This document shows, one piece after another, positions 8,833 to 16,872 of a DNA stretch of 64,000 nt. The notes below the pieces were generated by a model, which saw only the letters and a program-made list of their open reading frames with translations, searched no databases and was not told where the DNA came from. Every line of letters starts with the position of its first letter. Within the stretch, counting starts at the first letter, position 1. The stretch is from Betaproteobacteria bacterium (lineage in GTDB: Bacteria; Pseudomonadota; Gammaproteobacteria; Burkholderiales; SG8-39): the NCBI GenBank assembly GCA_022340285.1, contig JAJDOG010000070.1, forward strand, positions 59,490 to 123,489, in the 5' to 3' direction. The position numbers and the translations under genes were made by a program.

Positions 8833-9483
8833 ATGCAACTCTACGGATACTGGCGCTCGCTCGCCACGTTTCGCGTCCGGATCGCGCTCAATCTGAAGGG
8901 GCTCCCCTACGAGGAGACCATGGTCAACCTCCCCAAGGGCGAGCAGTTCCTCGCCGAGTACAAGGCGGTCAACCCGCAGAGCGTGCTGCCGGCGCTCATC
9001 GACGGCGATGGCGCGCCGCTCTTCCAGTCGATGGCGATTCTGGAGTACCTCGACGAGACGCATCCGCAGCCGCCGCTCCTGCCGAAGGCCCCGCGCGATC
9101 GCGCCCGAGTGCGCGCTCTCGCTTTGATCGTGGCGGCGGATGCGCACCCGCTGGTGATTCCGCGCATCCGCAACTACCTCAACAAGCAATACGGCGTCGA
9201 GGAAAAGACTGCCGAGGACTGGTGCCGGCATTGGATCGGCCGCGCTTGCGAGGCACTCGAGGCGAACCTCGCGTCCGATCGCCGCACCGGCAAGTTCTGC
9301 CACGGCGACGCACCGACGCTAGCCGACATCTGCCTCACGAGCCACATCGCCGGCGCGAACCTGTTCAAGGTGGACCTCGCGCCCTACCCCACCTGCAAGC
9401 GCATCTTCGACACCTGCCTCGCGATCGAGGCGTTCGCCAAAGCGCATCCGCTGAAGCAGCCGGGGGCTCCCGCCAGCGTCTAG
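8833..9483 (+). CDS. maiA: Maleylacetoacetate isomerase / zeta-class glutathione S-transferase
   Basis: 216 aa. The N-terminus YWRSLATFRVRIALNLKGLPYEE matches the zeta-GST glutathione site, normally S-S-x-x-x-R-V-R-I-A-L-N-L-K-G, although here Trp-Arg and Leu occupy part of the usual Ser-Ser-Cys stretch. QSMAILEYLDETHP is the second glutathione motif. The enzyme isomerises maleylacetoacetate or maleylpyruvate to the fumaryl form in homogentisate or gentisate degradation. It starts 3 bp after the dehydrogenase and ends the plus-strand operon. It supports a ring-cleavage pathway, although no dioxygenase is present in the window. Confidence 0.85.
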   Translation: MQLYGYWRSLATFRVRIALNLKGLPYEETMVNLPKGEQFLAEYKAVNPQSVLPALIDGDGAPLFQSMAILEYLDETHPQPPLLPKAPRDRARVRALALIVAADAHPLVIPRIRNYLNKQYGVEEKTAEDWCRHWIGRACEALEANLASDRRTGKFCHGDAPTLADICLTSHIAGANLFKVDLAPYPTCKRIFDTCLAIEAFAKAHPLKQPGAPASV

Positions 9484-9506
9484 GCTGGGCGAGGCCGCGC
9501 GCCCCT

Positions 9507-10301
9507 TCACGCGGCGAAGGCGAGCGCGTGCGCGACGAGCGCGTCGGGCTTCTGCACTTGCGGGCAATGCCCGCACTCGGGAATCTCCTCGTAACGCGCG
9601 CCGGAGATTCCTTCTGCGAGCTGCCGTGCGATCTGGGGCGGCGTGGTCTGGTCGAGCGCGCCGCATATGACGAGCGTCGGATTGCGGATCTTCGCGAGCT
9701 CGGACGCGAGATCCAGCTTTGTCAGGGCCAGCGCGGCGCGTTGGAACGCCCCGGCATCGGCCGCACGCAGCAGCGCCTCCTTACGCTCCGCCACGATCCC
9801 CGGATTCGCCGCGATGTAGTCTTCTGGGAACATCCGGCGAATGGCGATGTCGAGGGCGCCCTCCATGCCTTGTGACGCGACGCGCGCCGCCAGGGCGCGG
9901 AGCGGCTCCTTCGCCGGCGCGGGAAATCCGGGCAGCGCGTCGGCGACGATCAGCTTGTCGAAGAGCGCGCCGTGCCGGACCGCCAGTGCCGTGGCGACGA
10001 AGCCGCCGAACCCGTTTCCGAGCACCGTCGTGGAAGTGGGCAGATCCAACGTGCGGATCAGCTCGGCAACCCAGTCCGCGTAGTCCTCGATCTTCACCGG
10101 CTCGGGCAACGGCGCGGTACCCCCGTAGCCCGGCAGGTCCGGTGCCGTGACGCGAAAGCGCGCGGCGAGCGCAGGAAGTACCTGGTCGAACGACGACCGC
10201 TCGGCGAGCAGGGAATGCACGAGCAGCAGATCGGGCCCGCGCCCTGTCTGCACGACCGTCGCAGGCCGACCGGCGACCGGGATCCTGCTCGCTTGACTCA
10301 T
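9507..10301 (-). CDS. Alpha/beta-fold hydrolase with the nucleophile serine replaced by glycine
   Basis: 264 aa, MhpC-like fold. The oxyanion strand (DLLLVHSLLAE), the DLPGYGGTAPLP loop, an acid residue in LVICGALDQTTPP and a base in IPECGHCPQ are all present. The nucleophile elbow reads V-L-G-N-G-F-G-G-F, where active relatives have G-x-S-x-G (often GNSFGG), so the catalytic Ser is Gly. The protein may be a binding protein, use another mechanism, or be inactive. The start (10301) follows TTGGAG. It is the last of three leftward hydrolase genes, 26 bp after the isochorismatase-family gene. Confidence 0.88.
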   Translation of the reverse strand: MSQASRIPVAGRPATVVQTGRGPDLLLVHSLLAERSSFDQVLPALAARFRVTAPDLPGYGGTAPLPEPVKIEDYADWVAELIRTLDLPTSTTVLGNGFGGFVATALAVRHGALFDKLIVADALPGFPAPAKEPLRALAARVASQGMEGALDIAIRRMFPEDYIAANPGIVAERKEALLRAADAGAFQRAALALTKLDLASELAKIRNPTLVICGALDQTTPPQIARQLAEGISGARYEEIPECGHCPQVQKPDALVAHALAFAA

Positions 10302-10327
10302 CGGCGATTCTCCAATCCGCGCGAGCG

Positions 10328-11101
10328 TCAGCCCACGACCTTCTCGGTCGTTCGTCCTACCGTCCCCTTTGCGGCACGCTGCGCCGGCGCGTGCGCGCCC
10401 AGCTTCTCGATGAGCTGCTCGTTCGTGACGACCCAACCCAGGCAGCGAGCGACGTTCTGCAACCCGAGCACGTGCAAGTCGTCGCCGTACATGCTTCCGA
10501 CGCAATCCGAGAGCAGGACGACGCGGAAATCGTGGTTGAAGGCGGTAAACGAAGTGTTGAGAACGCACGTGTTGGTGTTGATCCCCATCATGCAAACGGT
10601 CTTCACGCCCAGTGTCTCGAGCAGCGCCTTGAGGTCGGTGCCATAGAAGCAGTCGAGGCGCTTCTTGTTGTTGATCACATAATCGGTGGGCGCAAGCAGG
10701 TCCGGGATGATCTGCGTTCCCGGCGAGCCCTCGAGGTTGTGTCCGTTCACCGTGCTGCGCCGGCCCGGGGTCAGGCGATCCTCCTCGGTCACGAGCTCGT
10801 GCAACGCGCGCCAGAAGGGTTGCGTCATCCCTTCGCTGCCGAGACCGGGAATCTTCCGGTAGACGAGGATCACGTGGATCACCGGCACACCCTGCGAGCG
10901 CGCGAAGTCGAGTGCGCGCTTCGCATTGCGGATCACGCGCTCGGCGTCCTCCGGCTTGGTCGGCATCGTCGCGACGTCCATGTCCAGATGGCCGCGATGC
11001 ATGTCGATCGCGATGATCGCGGTCTCCTTCGGCTCGACCACGAGGCCTTCGTAGAGCTTTTCCGTCATCGTGGAGCGGTCGAGGATCTCGATACTTGCCA
11101 T
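10328..11101 (-). CDS. Isochorismatase-family cysteine hydrolase
   Basis: 257 aa. The family hydrolyses amides and related bonds (nicotinamidase, N-carbamoylsarcosine amidase, isochorismatase, biuret hydrolase). The triad is visible: Asp in AIIAIDMHRGH, a Lys in the YVINNKKRLDCFYGTDL region, and Cys in GINTNTCVLNTSF preceded by the MMG turn. AGAGGAG precedes the ATG by a good distance. It sits between two alpha/beta hydrolase genes in one transcription unit. A role in opening or deamidating an N-containing ring would suit the cluster, but the exact substrate is not determinable. Confidence 0.9.
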   Translation of the reverse strand: MASIEILDRSTMTEKLYEGLVVEPKETAIIAIDMHRGHLDMDVATMPTKPEDAERVIRNAKRALDFARSQGVPVIHVILVYRKIPGLGSEGMTQPFWRALHELVTEEDRLTPGRRSTVNGHNLEGSPGTQIIPDLLAPTDYVINNKKRLDCFYGTDLKALLETLGVKTVCMMGINTNTCVLNTSFTAFNHDFRVVLLSDCVGSMYGDDLHVLGLQNVARCLGWVVTNEQLIEKLGAHAPAQRAAKGTVGRTTEKVVG

Positions 11102-11125
11102 GGCGAATCTCCTCTTGTGATGGTG

Positions 11126-11959
11126 TCAGGTCGCGCCCGTCAGCGATCGGGCCAGCCAGTTCGCGACGACTTCCGTGACTGTCTTCTCGTGGCCGACGTA
11201 GAAGTGCCCACAGTTTCGCACGATCTCGACCGTGCAGGGGCCGCCCGCGCGGCGCTGAAATGCTTCCGTGGGGTAGAGCTCCTCGGGCTCCCGGTCACCA
11301 CGCAGATAGAGCACCGGGCAACGGATCCGCGGCGCCAGCTCGACGATATCGGGCAACTCGGTCTGGAGATCGAGGAAACTCTCGGCGGTGACGACATACC
11401 ACCATCCCGGTAGCAGCATCAGCTCGCCTCCGCGCCCGGCGGCGACGAGCTCCCGGGCTCGAGCCGTGATCTCCTCGACGCGGTCGCTGGCGAGCAGCCC
11501 GGTCTGGCTCGCTCGAACGACCAGGTGCTTGCCGCCGCAGTGCGCCGAAAGCAGCACCAGCGCTTGCGTATCCGGATGATCAGCGACATGGCGCACGGCA
11601 AGCGTCCCGCCGTTCGAGTGCCCGATCACCACCGGGTGTGGAAAGCCCTTTCCAGCCAGCCACTCTGCAGCGAGACGATTGTCCGCGATCGCTTCGCGCG
11701 TGAGCTGGAACGCCGCCCCTTCTGCTGCACGGCTATCCCGAGTGCCGAGGATGTCGTGCCCGCGCCGGTTGAACGCGAGACAGGCAAACCCGAGGTCCGT
11801 CAGGGTCGGCGGCAGGAACCGCGGCGCCCCGACATAGAAGTTCATGGTGTTGCCATGAAAGAGCAGCACCGCACCCATCGGCGCTTTGCCTTCGGGCTCG
11901 TAGAACACCCCTTCGAGCGGCGTGGTGTCCGTGGGAATGGTGACCAGCGTGGCGCGCAT
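11126..11959 (-). CDS. Alpha/beta-fold hydrolase
   Basis: 277 aa. It has the oxyanion turn VLLFHGNTMNF, the elbow VIGHSNGGTLAVRH with the Ser nucleophile, an Asp in LYLRGDREPEE and a terminal His in VRNCGHFYVGHE, so the triad looks intact. No signal peptide. It is first in the leftward hydrolase trio and divergent from the oxidoreductase at 12096; the 136-bp gap between them must hold both promoters. No clear Shine-Dalgarno is seen. Probably an esterase or small-amide hydrolase. Confidence 0.88.
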   Translation of the reverse strand: MRATLVTIPTDTTPLEGVFYEPEGKAPMGAVLLFHGNTMNFYVGAPRFLPPTLTDLGFACLAFNRRGHDILGTRDSRAAEGAAFQLTREAIADNRLAAEWLAGKGFPHPVVIGHSNGGTLAVRHVADHPDTQALVLLSAHCGGKHLVVRASQTGLLASDRVEEITARARELVAAGRGGELMLLPGWWYVVTAESFLDLQTELPDIVELAPRIRCPVLYLRGDREPEELYPTEAFQRRAGGPCTVEIVRNCGHFYVGHEKTVTEVVANWLARSLTGAT

Positions 11960-12095
11960 CGAGGTCGCTGTTTACGGCGATTCAGATTTTCGGCCGGTCA
12001 TTCTAACGTGAGGCACGCGCAGAGTTGACACGAATTCCCGCGCGTCTGAGACTCGGCGCTTCCCCGGAAAAATTCGTTCGCCAGGAGACGCAATC

Positions 12096-13103
12096 ATGCT
12101 CAATGCGGCAATCGTGGGACTCGGCTGGTGGGGCAAGACGCTCGTCAATTCGGTGCAAGGCAAGAGCGATCTGATCCGCTTCACCGCGGCGCATACGCGT
12201 ACGCGGTCGAAGGTCGAGGATTTCTGCCGGTCCAATGGCATCACCTTCCAGGAAGATGTGCAGGCCATCCTGCGCGATCCCGCAATCCACGCCGTCGTCT
12301 ACGCCGCGCAGCACACCGACCGCAGCGATCAGGTCCGGCAGGCCGCCGCCGCAGGCAAGCACGTCTTCGTCGAGAAGCCGTTCGCGCTCGACCTGAAGGC
12401 GTGCGATGCGGCGCTCGACGCGGTCAAGAAAGCCGGCGTCGTCCTTGCCGTCGGGTACAACCGCCGCTTTCCGCCGGCGGTCGCCGATCTCCGCGCGCGA
12501 ATCAAGGACGGGCGCCTCGGCACCATCGTGGGCGCCACCGGCGAGGCGAACGCGCCGGGCGGGCTCGCCCTCGCAAAGGATTTCTGGCGCGCCGACCCCG
12601 TCCAGGCCCCTGCCGGACCGCTCACCGGGCTCGGTGTGCACGTGCTCGATACATTCGTCGATTACTTCGGTCCGGTCGACGAGGTGTACTGCATCGGCAC
12701 AAGACGCGCCGCGCCGCACATCGACGATTCGCTGAGCGTGCAGATGACGATGAAGAGCGGGCTTCCGGCAAGCTTCTTCTGCTCGCTCGCAACCGCAGTG
12801 AGCTACCGGATAGCGGTCTTCGGCACCAACGGGTATGGCGAAGTCCTGCGGCCGAATTTCGACACGTTCCAGTTCGTTCCGGCAGGCGGCATGCCCACGC
12901 AGGGGCAGTTCAAGCCGGCCGAGCCCGAGCTCGTCGTGACCAAGGATTTCGACTCGGTGCGGGCGGAGCTCGAAGCCTTTGCGATCGCGATTCGCGACAA
13001 GCAGCCCTATGTGATCTCGCACGACGAGATCCGACAGGTCACGGCCGCGTTCCAGGCGATCGTGGAATCGACCGCGACCCGGAAACCGGTCAAGGTTCGC
13101 TGA
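12096..13103 (+). CDS. Gfo/Idh/MocA family oxidoreductase
   Basis: 335 aa. The N-terminal Rossmann fold starts LNAAIVGLGWWGKTLV, and the family Lys is in the HVFVEKPFALD motif at about residue 90-100. The C-terminal beta-sheet domain (LTGLGVHVLDTFVDYFG) carries the usual G-x-H. Members oxidise sugars, inositols or related alcohols with NAD(P). The ATG is preceded by AGGAGACG. It is the first gene of a plus-strand group with a GST and an amidohydrolase. Two more members lie at 23656 and 33839. Confidence 0.9.
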   Translation: MLNAAIVGLGWWGKTLVNSVQGKSDLIRFTAAHTRTRSKVEDFCRSNGITFQEDVQAILRDPAIHAVVYAAQHTDRSDQVRQAAAAGKHVFVEKPFALDLKACDAALDAVKKAGVVLAVGYNRRFPPAVADLRARIKDGRLGTIVGATGEANAPGGLALAKDFWRADPVQAPAGPLTGLGVHVLDTFVDYFGPVDEVYCIGTRRAAPHIDDSLSVQMTMKSGLPASFFCSLATAVSYRIAVFGTNGYGEVLRPNFDTFQFVPAGGMPTQGQFKPAEPELVVTKDFDSVRAELEAFAIAIRDKQPYVISHDEIRQVTAAFQAIVESTATRKPVKVR

Positions 13104-13132
13104 GTGGATCACGCCAACCGGATCACGCCATA

Positions 13133-13822
13133 GTGGCGCAGATCGACATTGTCAGCGCGGGAACCTGCCCGTTCGCGCAACGCACGCGCATGGTCCTGCT
13201 GGAAAAGGGCATCGACTTCTCGCTCACCGAAATCGATCTCGACGCGAAGCCGGCCTGGTTTCTCGAGATCTCGCCGTACGCCAAGGTTCCGGTGATCCGC
13301 CATGGCGATGCGATCGTCTGGGAGTCGGCCGTCATCAACGAGTATCTCGAGGAGGTCTTTCCCGAGCCGGCATTGCTGCCCCGCGACCCGCTGCGGCGCG
13401 CGCAGGCGCGCGTCTGGATCGACTTCGCGAACAGCCGCATGGTGCCGCACGTCTACAAGATGATGCTCCGCCAGGACCAGGCAGGGCAGGACCTGCATCG
13501 TCAGAGGCTGACCGAGGCAGTGCTCGCAATGGAGCAGGGACTGCGCGATCTTTCGGACGGGCCGCACTGGCTCGGCAAGCAGCCGAGCCTCGTCGACTTC
13601 ACCTTCTTTCCGCACGTGCAGCGCTTCGTGGCGCTCGAGCACTACCGTGGCTTCGCAATCCCTGCGGGCTGCACGCGGCTGCTGCGCTGGCGCGAAGCCA
13701 TGTTCGCGCTTCCTTCGGTCCAGGCGACGCGCCCGCCGGACGCGCTGCTCATCAAGAACTGGGCCAAGTACGCAAACGACACCGGTACCGGCGTCACGGC
13801 ACAGGAAATGCGCGAGACCTGA
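13133..13822 (+). CDS. Glutathione S-transferase family protein
   Basis: 229 aa from a GTG start 29 bp after the oxidoreductase stop; the ribosome site is weak, so the start could differ by a few codons. The thioredoxin-like N-domain carries a Cys-type motif (TCPFAQRTRMVLLEKG), then ISPYAKVPVI and WESAVINEYLEE (glutathione site). The all-helical C-domain includes LVDFTFFPHVQRF. The CPF(A)QR active site is like omega/stringent-starvation-type GSTs, which act as thiol transferases or glutathionyl-reductases rather than conjugators. The substrate is unknown. Confidence 0.87.
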   Translation: MAQIDIVSAGTCPFAQRTRMVLLEKGIDFSLTEIDLDAKPAWFLEISPYAKVPVIRHGDAIVWESAVINEYLEEVFPEPALLPRDPLRRAQARVWIDFANSRMVPHVYKMMLRQDQAGQDLHRQRLTEAVLAMEQGLRDLSDGPHWLGKQPSLVDFTFFPHVQRFVALEHYRGFAIPAGCTRLLRWREAMFALPSVQATRPPDALLIKNWAKYANDTGTGVTAQEMRET

Positions 13823-13894
13823 CCCCGTGCCCGCCCCGGCGTGCGCGACGCCGGATCTCCAAATCAATCGACACTGACCTGGAATGGACCACGC

Positions 13895-14935
13895 ATGGCA
13901 AGCAGGCAATCCGGACAAAACGACGCCGCGTCCCGCGACCGGCGGGTTCGCGCGCGCACGATCGACACGCACGCCCACTGGTATCCGGCGGAGTGGCTGA
14001 AGCTCTTCGAGCGCGACGGCGCGGCCGAAGGCGCGCGGCTCGAGCGCAAGGGCAGCGCCTACGTGATCCGCACCGAACGCATCACGAACTCGTTCGACGA
14101 GGAGTTCGTGGATCTGGGCCTGCGCATCGCCGGCATGGATCGACAGGGTGTCGACGTGCACGCGCTCTCGCTCACCACGCCGATGGTCAACTGGGCCACG
14201 CCGGCATTCGGGCTCGCGCTCGCGCAAGCCTACAACGACGCTGCGGCCGCCGCGCATGCCCGGCATCCGGACCGATTTGTCGGACTCGCCATCGCGCCGA
14301 TGCAGGCCACCGACCTCGCGGTCCGGGAGCTCGAGCGCGCTGCAAAACTGCCGGGCATTCGCGGCATGTACCTTGCGACGAACATCAACGGGACCGAGCT
14401 CGACGAGAAGCGCTACTGGGACGTCTATGCAAAAGCGGAAGAGCTCGGCCTGCCGATCTTCCTGCACCCGGTGGACACGATCGGTCGCGAGCGCACCACC
14501 CGCTATCATCTCAAGAACCTGCTCGGCAATCCCTACGACACCGGGATGGCGGCCGCCAGCCTCATCTTCGGCGGCGTGCTCGACGCATTTCCCAAGCTCG
14601 AGGTCAATCTGCCGCACGCGGGCGGCGCGTTCCCGGGGCTGATCGGCCGCCTCGACCACGGAACCAAGGTACGCCCCGAGCTCAAGCACATGAAGCGCCT
14701 GCCGAGCGAGTACCTCACGCGCTTCACCTACGACACCATCGGCCACAGCGACCGGATCAATCTCGACCTCATCCGGCTCGTCGGCGCCGACCGCGTGCTG
14801 CTCGGCAGCGACTACTGCTTCGACATGGGCCTCGTCGATCCGGTGGGAACCATCGAGCGTCTCGACGCGCTGACCGAAGCCGAGCGCGACCTCATTCTCG
14901 GCAAGACCGCCGCTCGGCTGCTTCGACTGGATTGA
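13895..14935 (+). CDS. Amidohydrolase family protein (ACMSD-like)
   Basis: 346 aa from ATG 13895; an in-frame GTG lies 54 bp upstream. Metal ligands are His-x-His in DTHAHWYPAEW, a His in NLPHAGGAFPGLIGRLDHG and the Asp in LLGSDYCFDMG. The overall plan and the ending D-Y-x-x-D-M-G match the amidohydrolase at 2444, so the two are paralogues. Likely activity is hydrolysis or decarboxylation of a ring-cleavage product. It is followed by a diheme cytochrome gene 78 bp downstream with its own strong ribosome site. Confidence 0.88.
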   Translation: MASRQSGQNDAASRDRRVRARTIDTHAHWYPAEWLKLFERDGAAEGARLERKGSAYVIRTERITNSFDEEFVDLGLRIAGMDRQGVDVHALSLTTPMVNWATPAFGLALAQAYNDAAAAAHARHPDRFVGLAIAPMQATDLAVRELERAAKLPGIRGMYLATNINGTELDEKRYWDVYAKAEELGLPIFLHPVDTIGRERTTRYHLKNLLGNPYDTGMAAASLIFGGVLDAFPKLEVNLPHAGGAFPGLIGRLDHGTKVRPELKHMKRLPSEYLTRFTYDTIGHSDRINLDLIRLVGADRVLLGSDYCFDMGLVDPVGTIERLDALTEAERDLILGKTAARLLRLD

Positions 14936-15013
14936 TCGCCGGTCGCCCCGTAGGGCGTGTTCGCGGCGGTCGTCGGAAGCGGATACGATTCAACTCTACG
15001 CCGAGGAGGTGCT

Positions 15014-15628
15014 ATGAGAAGGGTTGACGTCCACGCGATCCGCGCTGCAGTTGGGGTATGGTCGTTTCTGGCCATCGGGGTGCTCCATGCCGCGCCGGAC
15101 ATCGAGCGGGCAAAGGAACTCGTCGAGTCGAAGTGCTCCGTGTGTCACGGCATGCAAGGGGAAAGCTCCGGAGAGTACTTCCCGCGACTCGGCGGCCAAC
15201 ATGCCGAATACATCGTGAAGCAGCTGCAGGATTTCAAGGAAGGCAGGCGAAAAGGCGAGATGACGCGCTTCGCAAGGAATCTGTCACCCGAGGTGATGGA
15301 GGGGCTGGGCCTGTATTTCTCGCAGCAGAAGATCGCGCCGCATCCCCCGTCGGACCCGGAGCTCGGGGGCGTGGGCCGCTACCTCTTCCACCACGGAAAC
15401 CGGTTTTCGGGGGTCCCGGCGTGCCAGGACTGCCACGGCGCGAAAGGCCAGGGAACGCCACGCCTCCCGCGCCTTGCCGGCCAGCGGGCGCTCTACATCG
15501 AGCGTCAGCTCAGGGACTTCAACAAACGCGAGCGCACGAACGACAACGAGGTCATGCACGTGGTGGCAAGCAAGCTGACCGAGCTCGAGCTGATGGCACT
15601 TGCGGAGTACATTTCCGGCATGCAGTGA
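15014..15628 (+). CDS. Diheme c-type cytochrome (cytochrome c4-like)
   Basis: 204 aa. A Sec signal peptide (about residues 1-30, ending VLHAAPD) is followed by two cytochrome c folds. The first has CSVCHG, the second CQDCHGAKGQGTP, each with a later Met ligand region (EMTRFARNLS and NEVMHVVASKLT). Such proteins carry electrons in the periplasm to terminal oxidases or accept them from dehydrogenases. GAGGAGG precedes the ATG at 15014. No oxidase or partner dehydrogenase gene is adjacent, so its donor is unknown. Confidence 0.92.
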   Translation: MRRVDVHAIRAAVGVWSFLAIGVLHAAPDIERAKELVESKCSVCHGMQGESSGEYFPRLGGQHAEYIVKQLQDFKEGRRKGEMTRFARNLSPEVMEGLGLYFSQQKIAPHPPSDPELGGVGRYLFHHGNRFSGVPACQDCHGAKGQGTPRLPRLAGQRALYIERQLRDFNKRERTNDNEVMHVVASKLTELELMALAEYISGMQ

Positions 15629-15649
15629 TTGCCCGCATGCGGGCGCTCT

Positions 15650-16867
15650 TCACGCTGCCAGGGCCGCTCCGTTCACCTCGATGGACACCTCGGGCTCCAG
15701 CGCCGAGCCGAGCGTCGCGTGCAGGTAGCACGTCGTCGCGGCGATTCTCATCAGCTTCTCGTGAGTCTCGTCGCTCTCCTCCCCATGCAGGAAGAGATGG
15801 GTATCGACCGGTTCGATGCTGCCGCGCGCCGACCCGTCGGCGGCGGAGCCCTGCAGCGTGTAGGGATTGAATTGCACGAGGCGCACCTGGCGGATCTTGA
15901 ACTTCATGTGCTCGATGTAGCGCGCGAGTTGCGTCATGTAGCAGAAGGCAATCCCCGCCGAAAGCAGTGTGAGGCCGGTCGGGCCCTGGTCCGGCACCGC
16001 TCCTCCGCCGGTCGCTCCACGTTCGTCGCTCTTGAGGGCGAAGTGGCTCATGCCGGGCAGTCCCAGAACGGTGTCGGTCTCGGTGACGCCCGCAGGATCG
16101 AGCAGCCGGCACGTTCCGTCCACGGTGCGGATGATCCGGGTCGTCGTCCCGGCAGGCGCTTCCGTGACCGTCCCCTCGCGCAGCTCGCCGGTCTTGCGAA
16201 CGAGGTCGGGGAGATCGTTCGACCCGGCGAGCGGACTCGGCGCGGCGGAATAGGTCTTGAGCGGATCGGCTGCGTCCGGCGCGGGTGAGTTCTTCATCGT
16301 CGTCACCTCGCGGCGCCTGCCGTTGACGTAGATCGCGAAGGTGTTTTCCACCGCATTGCGCATGGCGGCCAATGCAGGGGAAGCGGCCACTGCGGCGCGC
16401 ACGAGCGCCGCGATCGCTTCCTTCGGTGCCGCCGAGCCGATGATGACCTTGACCTTCGCGGGTTCGGCGTAGCCCTTGCCGTCGCCGCGAAAGAACGCGC
16501 CGGTCATGTAGTAGAAGTTCTGCAGCTCGACGTCGAGCGACTCGAGCAGGATGGACCGCGCCCGCGCGAGCGACAGGATCCGGTTCACGAGGTCGGCCTG
16601 CAGCCCCGCATTGAAGTAGCCCAGCGGGAAAGGGGCAAGATCGGTCGCCTTGAGATGCTTTCCCTCGTCGCAGACCAGCCGCCAGCTGCTGCCGCTCGCG
16701 CCCTCGGTGACGACGGCTTCCTTCTGGTGCCCGACGAGCTGGCGCGCCTCCACCTTGAACACGTCGCGGCCGTTGGCGCCGGAGACCAACGGCGAGCGTG
16801 CGCGGCCCTGCCTGAACTTGAAACCGAGCGGGAATCCGGAGCCGTCGATCGAATCGGTCTTTGCCAT
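15650..16867 (-). CDS. Tandem two-domain OsmC-like protein
   Basis: 405 aa, more than double a normal OsmC (about 140 aa). Two OsmC-like repeats can be read. Domain 1 spans about residues 60-195 (FPLGYFNAGLQADLVNRIL, LDVELQNFYYMTG, then KVKVIIGSAAPKEAIAAL) and lacks both redox cysteines. Domain 2 spans about 280-405 (GIAFCYMTQLARYIEH, IRQVRLVQFNP, TTCYLHATLG) and has Cys at both expected places. OsmC/Ohr proteins reduce organic peroxides with such a cysteine pair. A strong GGAGGTAAG site lies at the end of the preceding gene, 5 bp away. It is the last gene of the leftward operon. Confidence 0.72.
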   Translation of the reverse strand: MAKTDSIDGSGFPLGFKFRQGRARSPLVSGANGRDVFKVEARQLVGHQKEAVVTEGASGSSWRLVCDEGKHLKATDLAPFPLGYFNAGLQADLVNRILSLARARSILLESLDVELQNFYYMTGAFFRGDGKGYAEPAKVKVIIGSAAPKEAIAALVRAAVAASPALAAMRNAVENTFAIYVNGRRREVTTMKNSPAPDAADPLKTYSAAPSPLAGSNDLPDLVRKTGELREGTVTEAPAGTTTRIIRTVDGTCRLLDPAGVTETDTVLGLPGMSHFALKSDERGATGGGAVPDQGPTGLTLLSAGIAFCYMTQLARYIEHMKFKIRQVRLVQFNPYTLQGSAADGSARGSIEPVDTHLFLHGEESDETHEKLMRIAATTCYLHATLGSALEPEVSIEVNGAALAA

Positions 16868-16872
16868 CTGAC

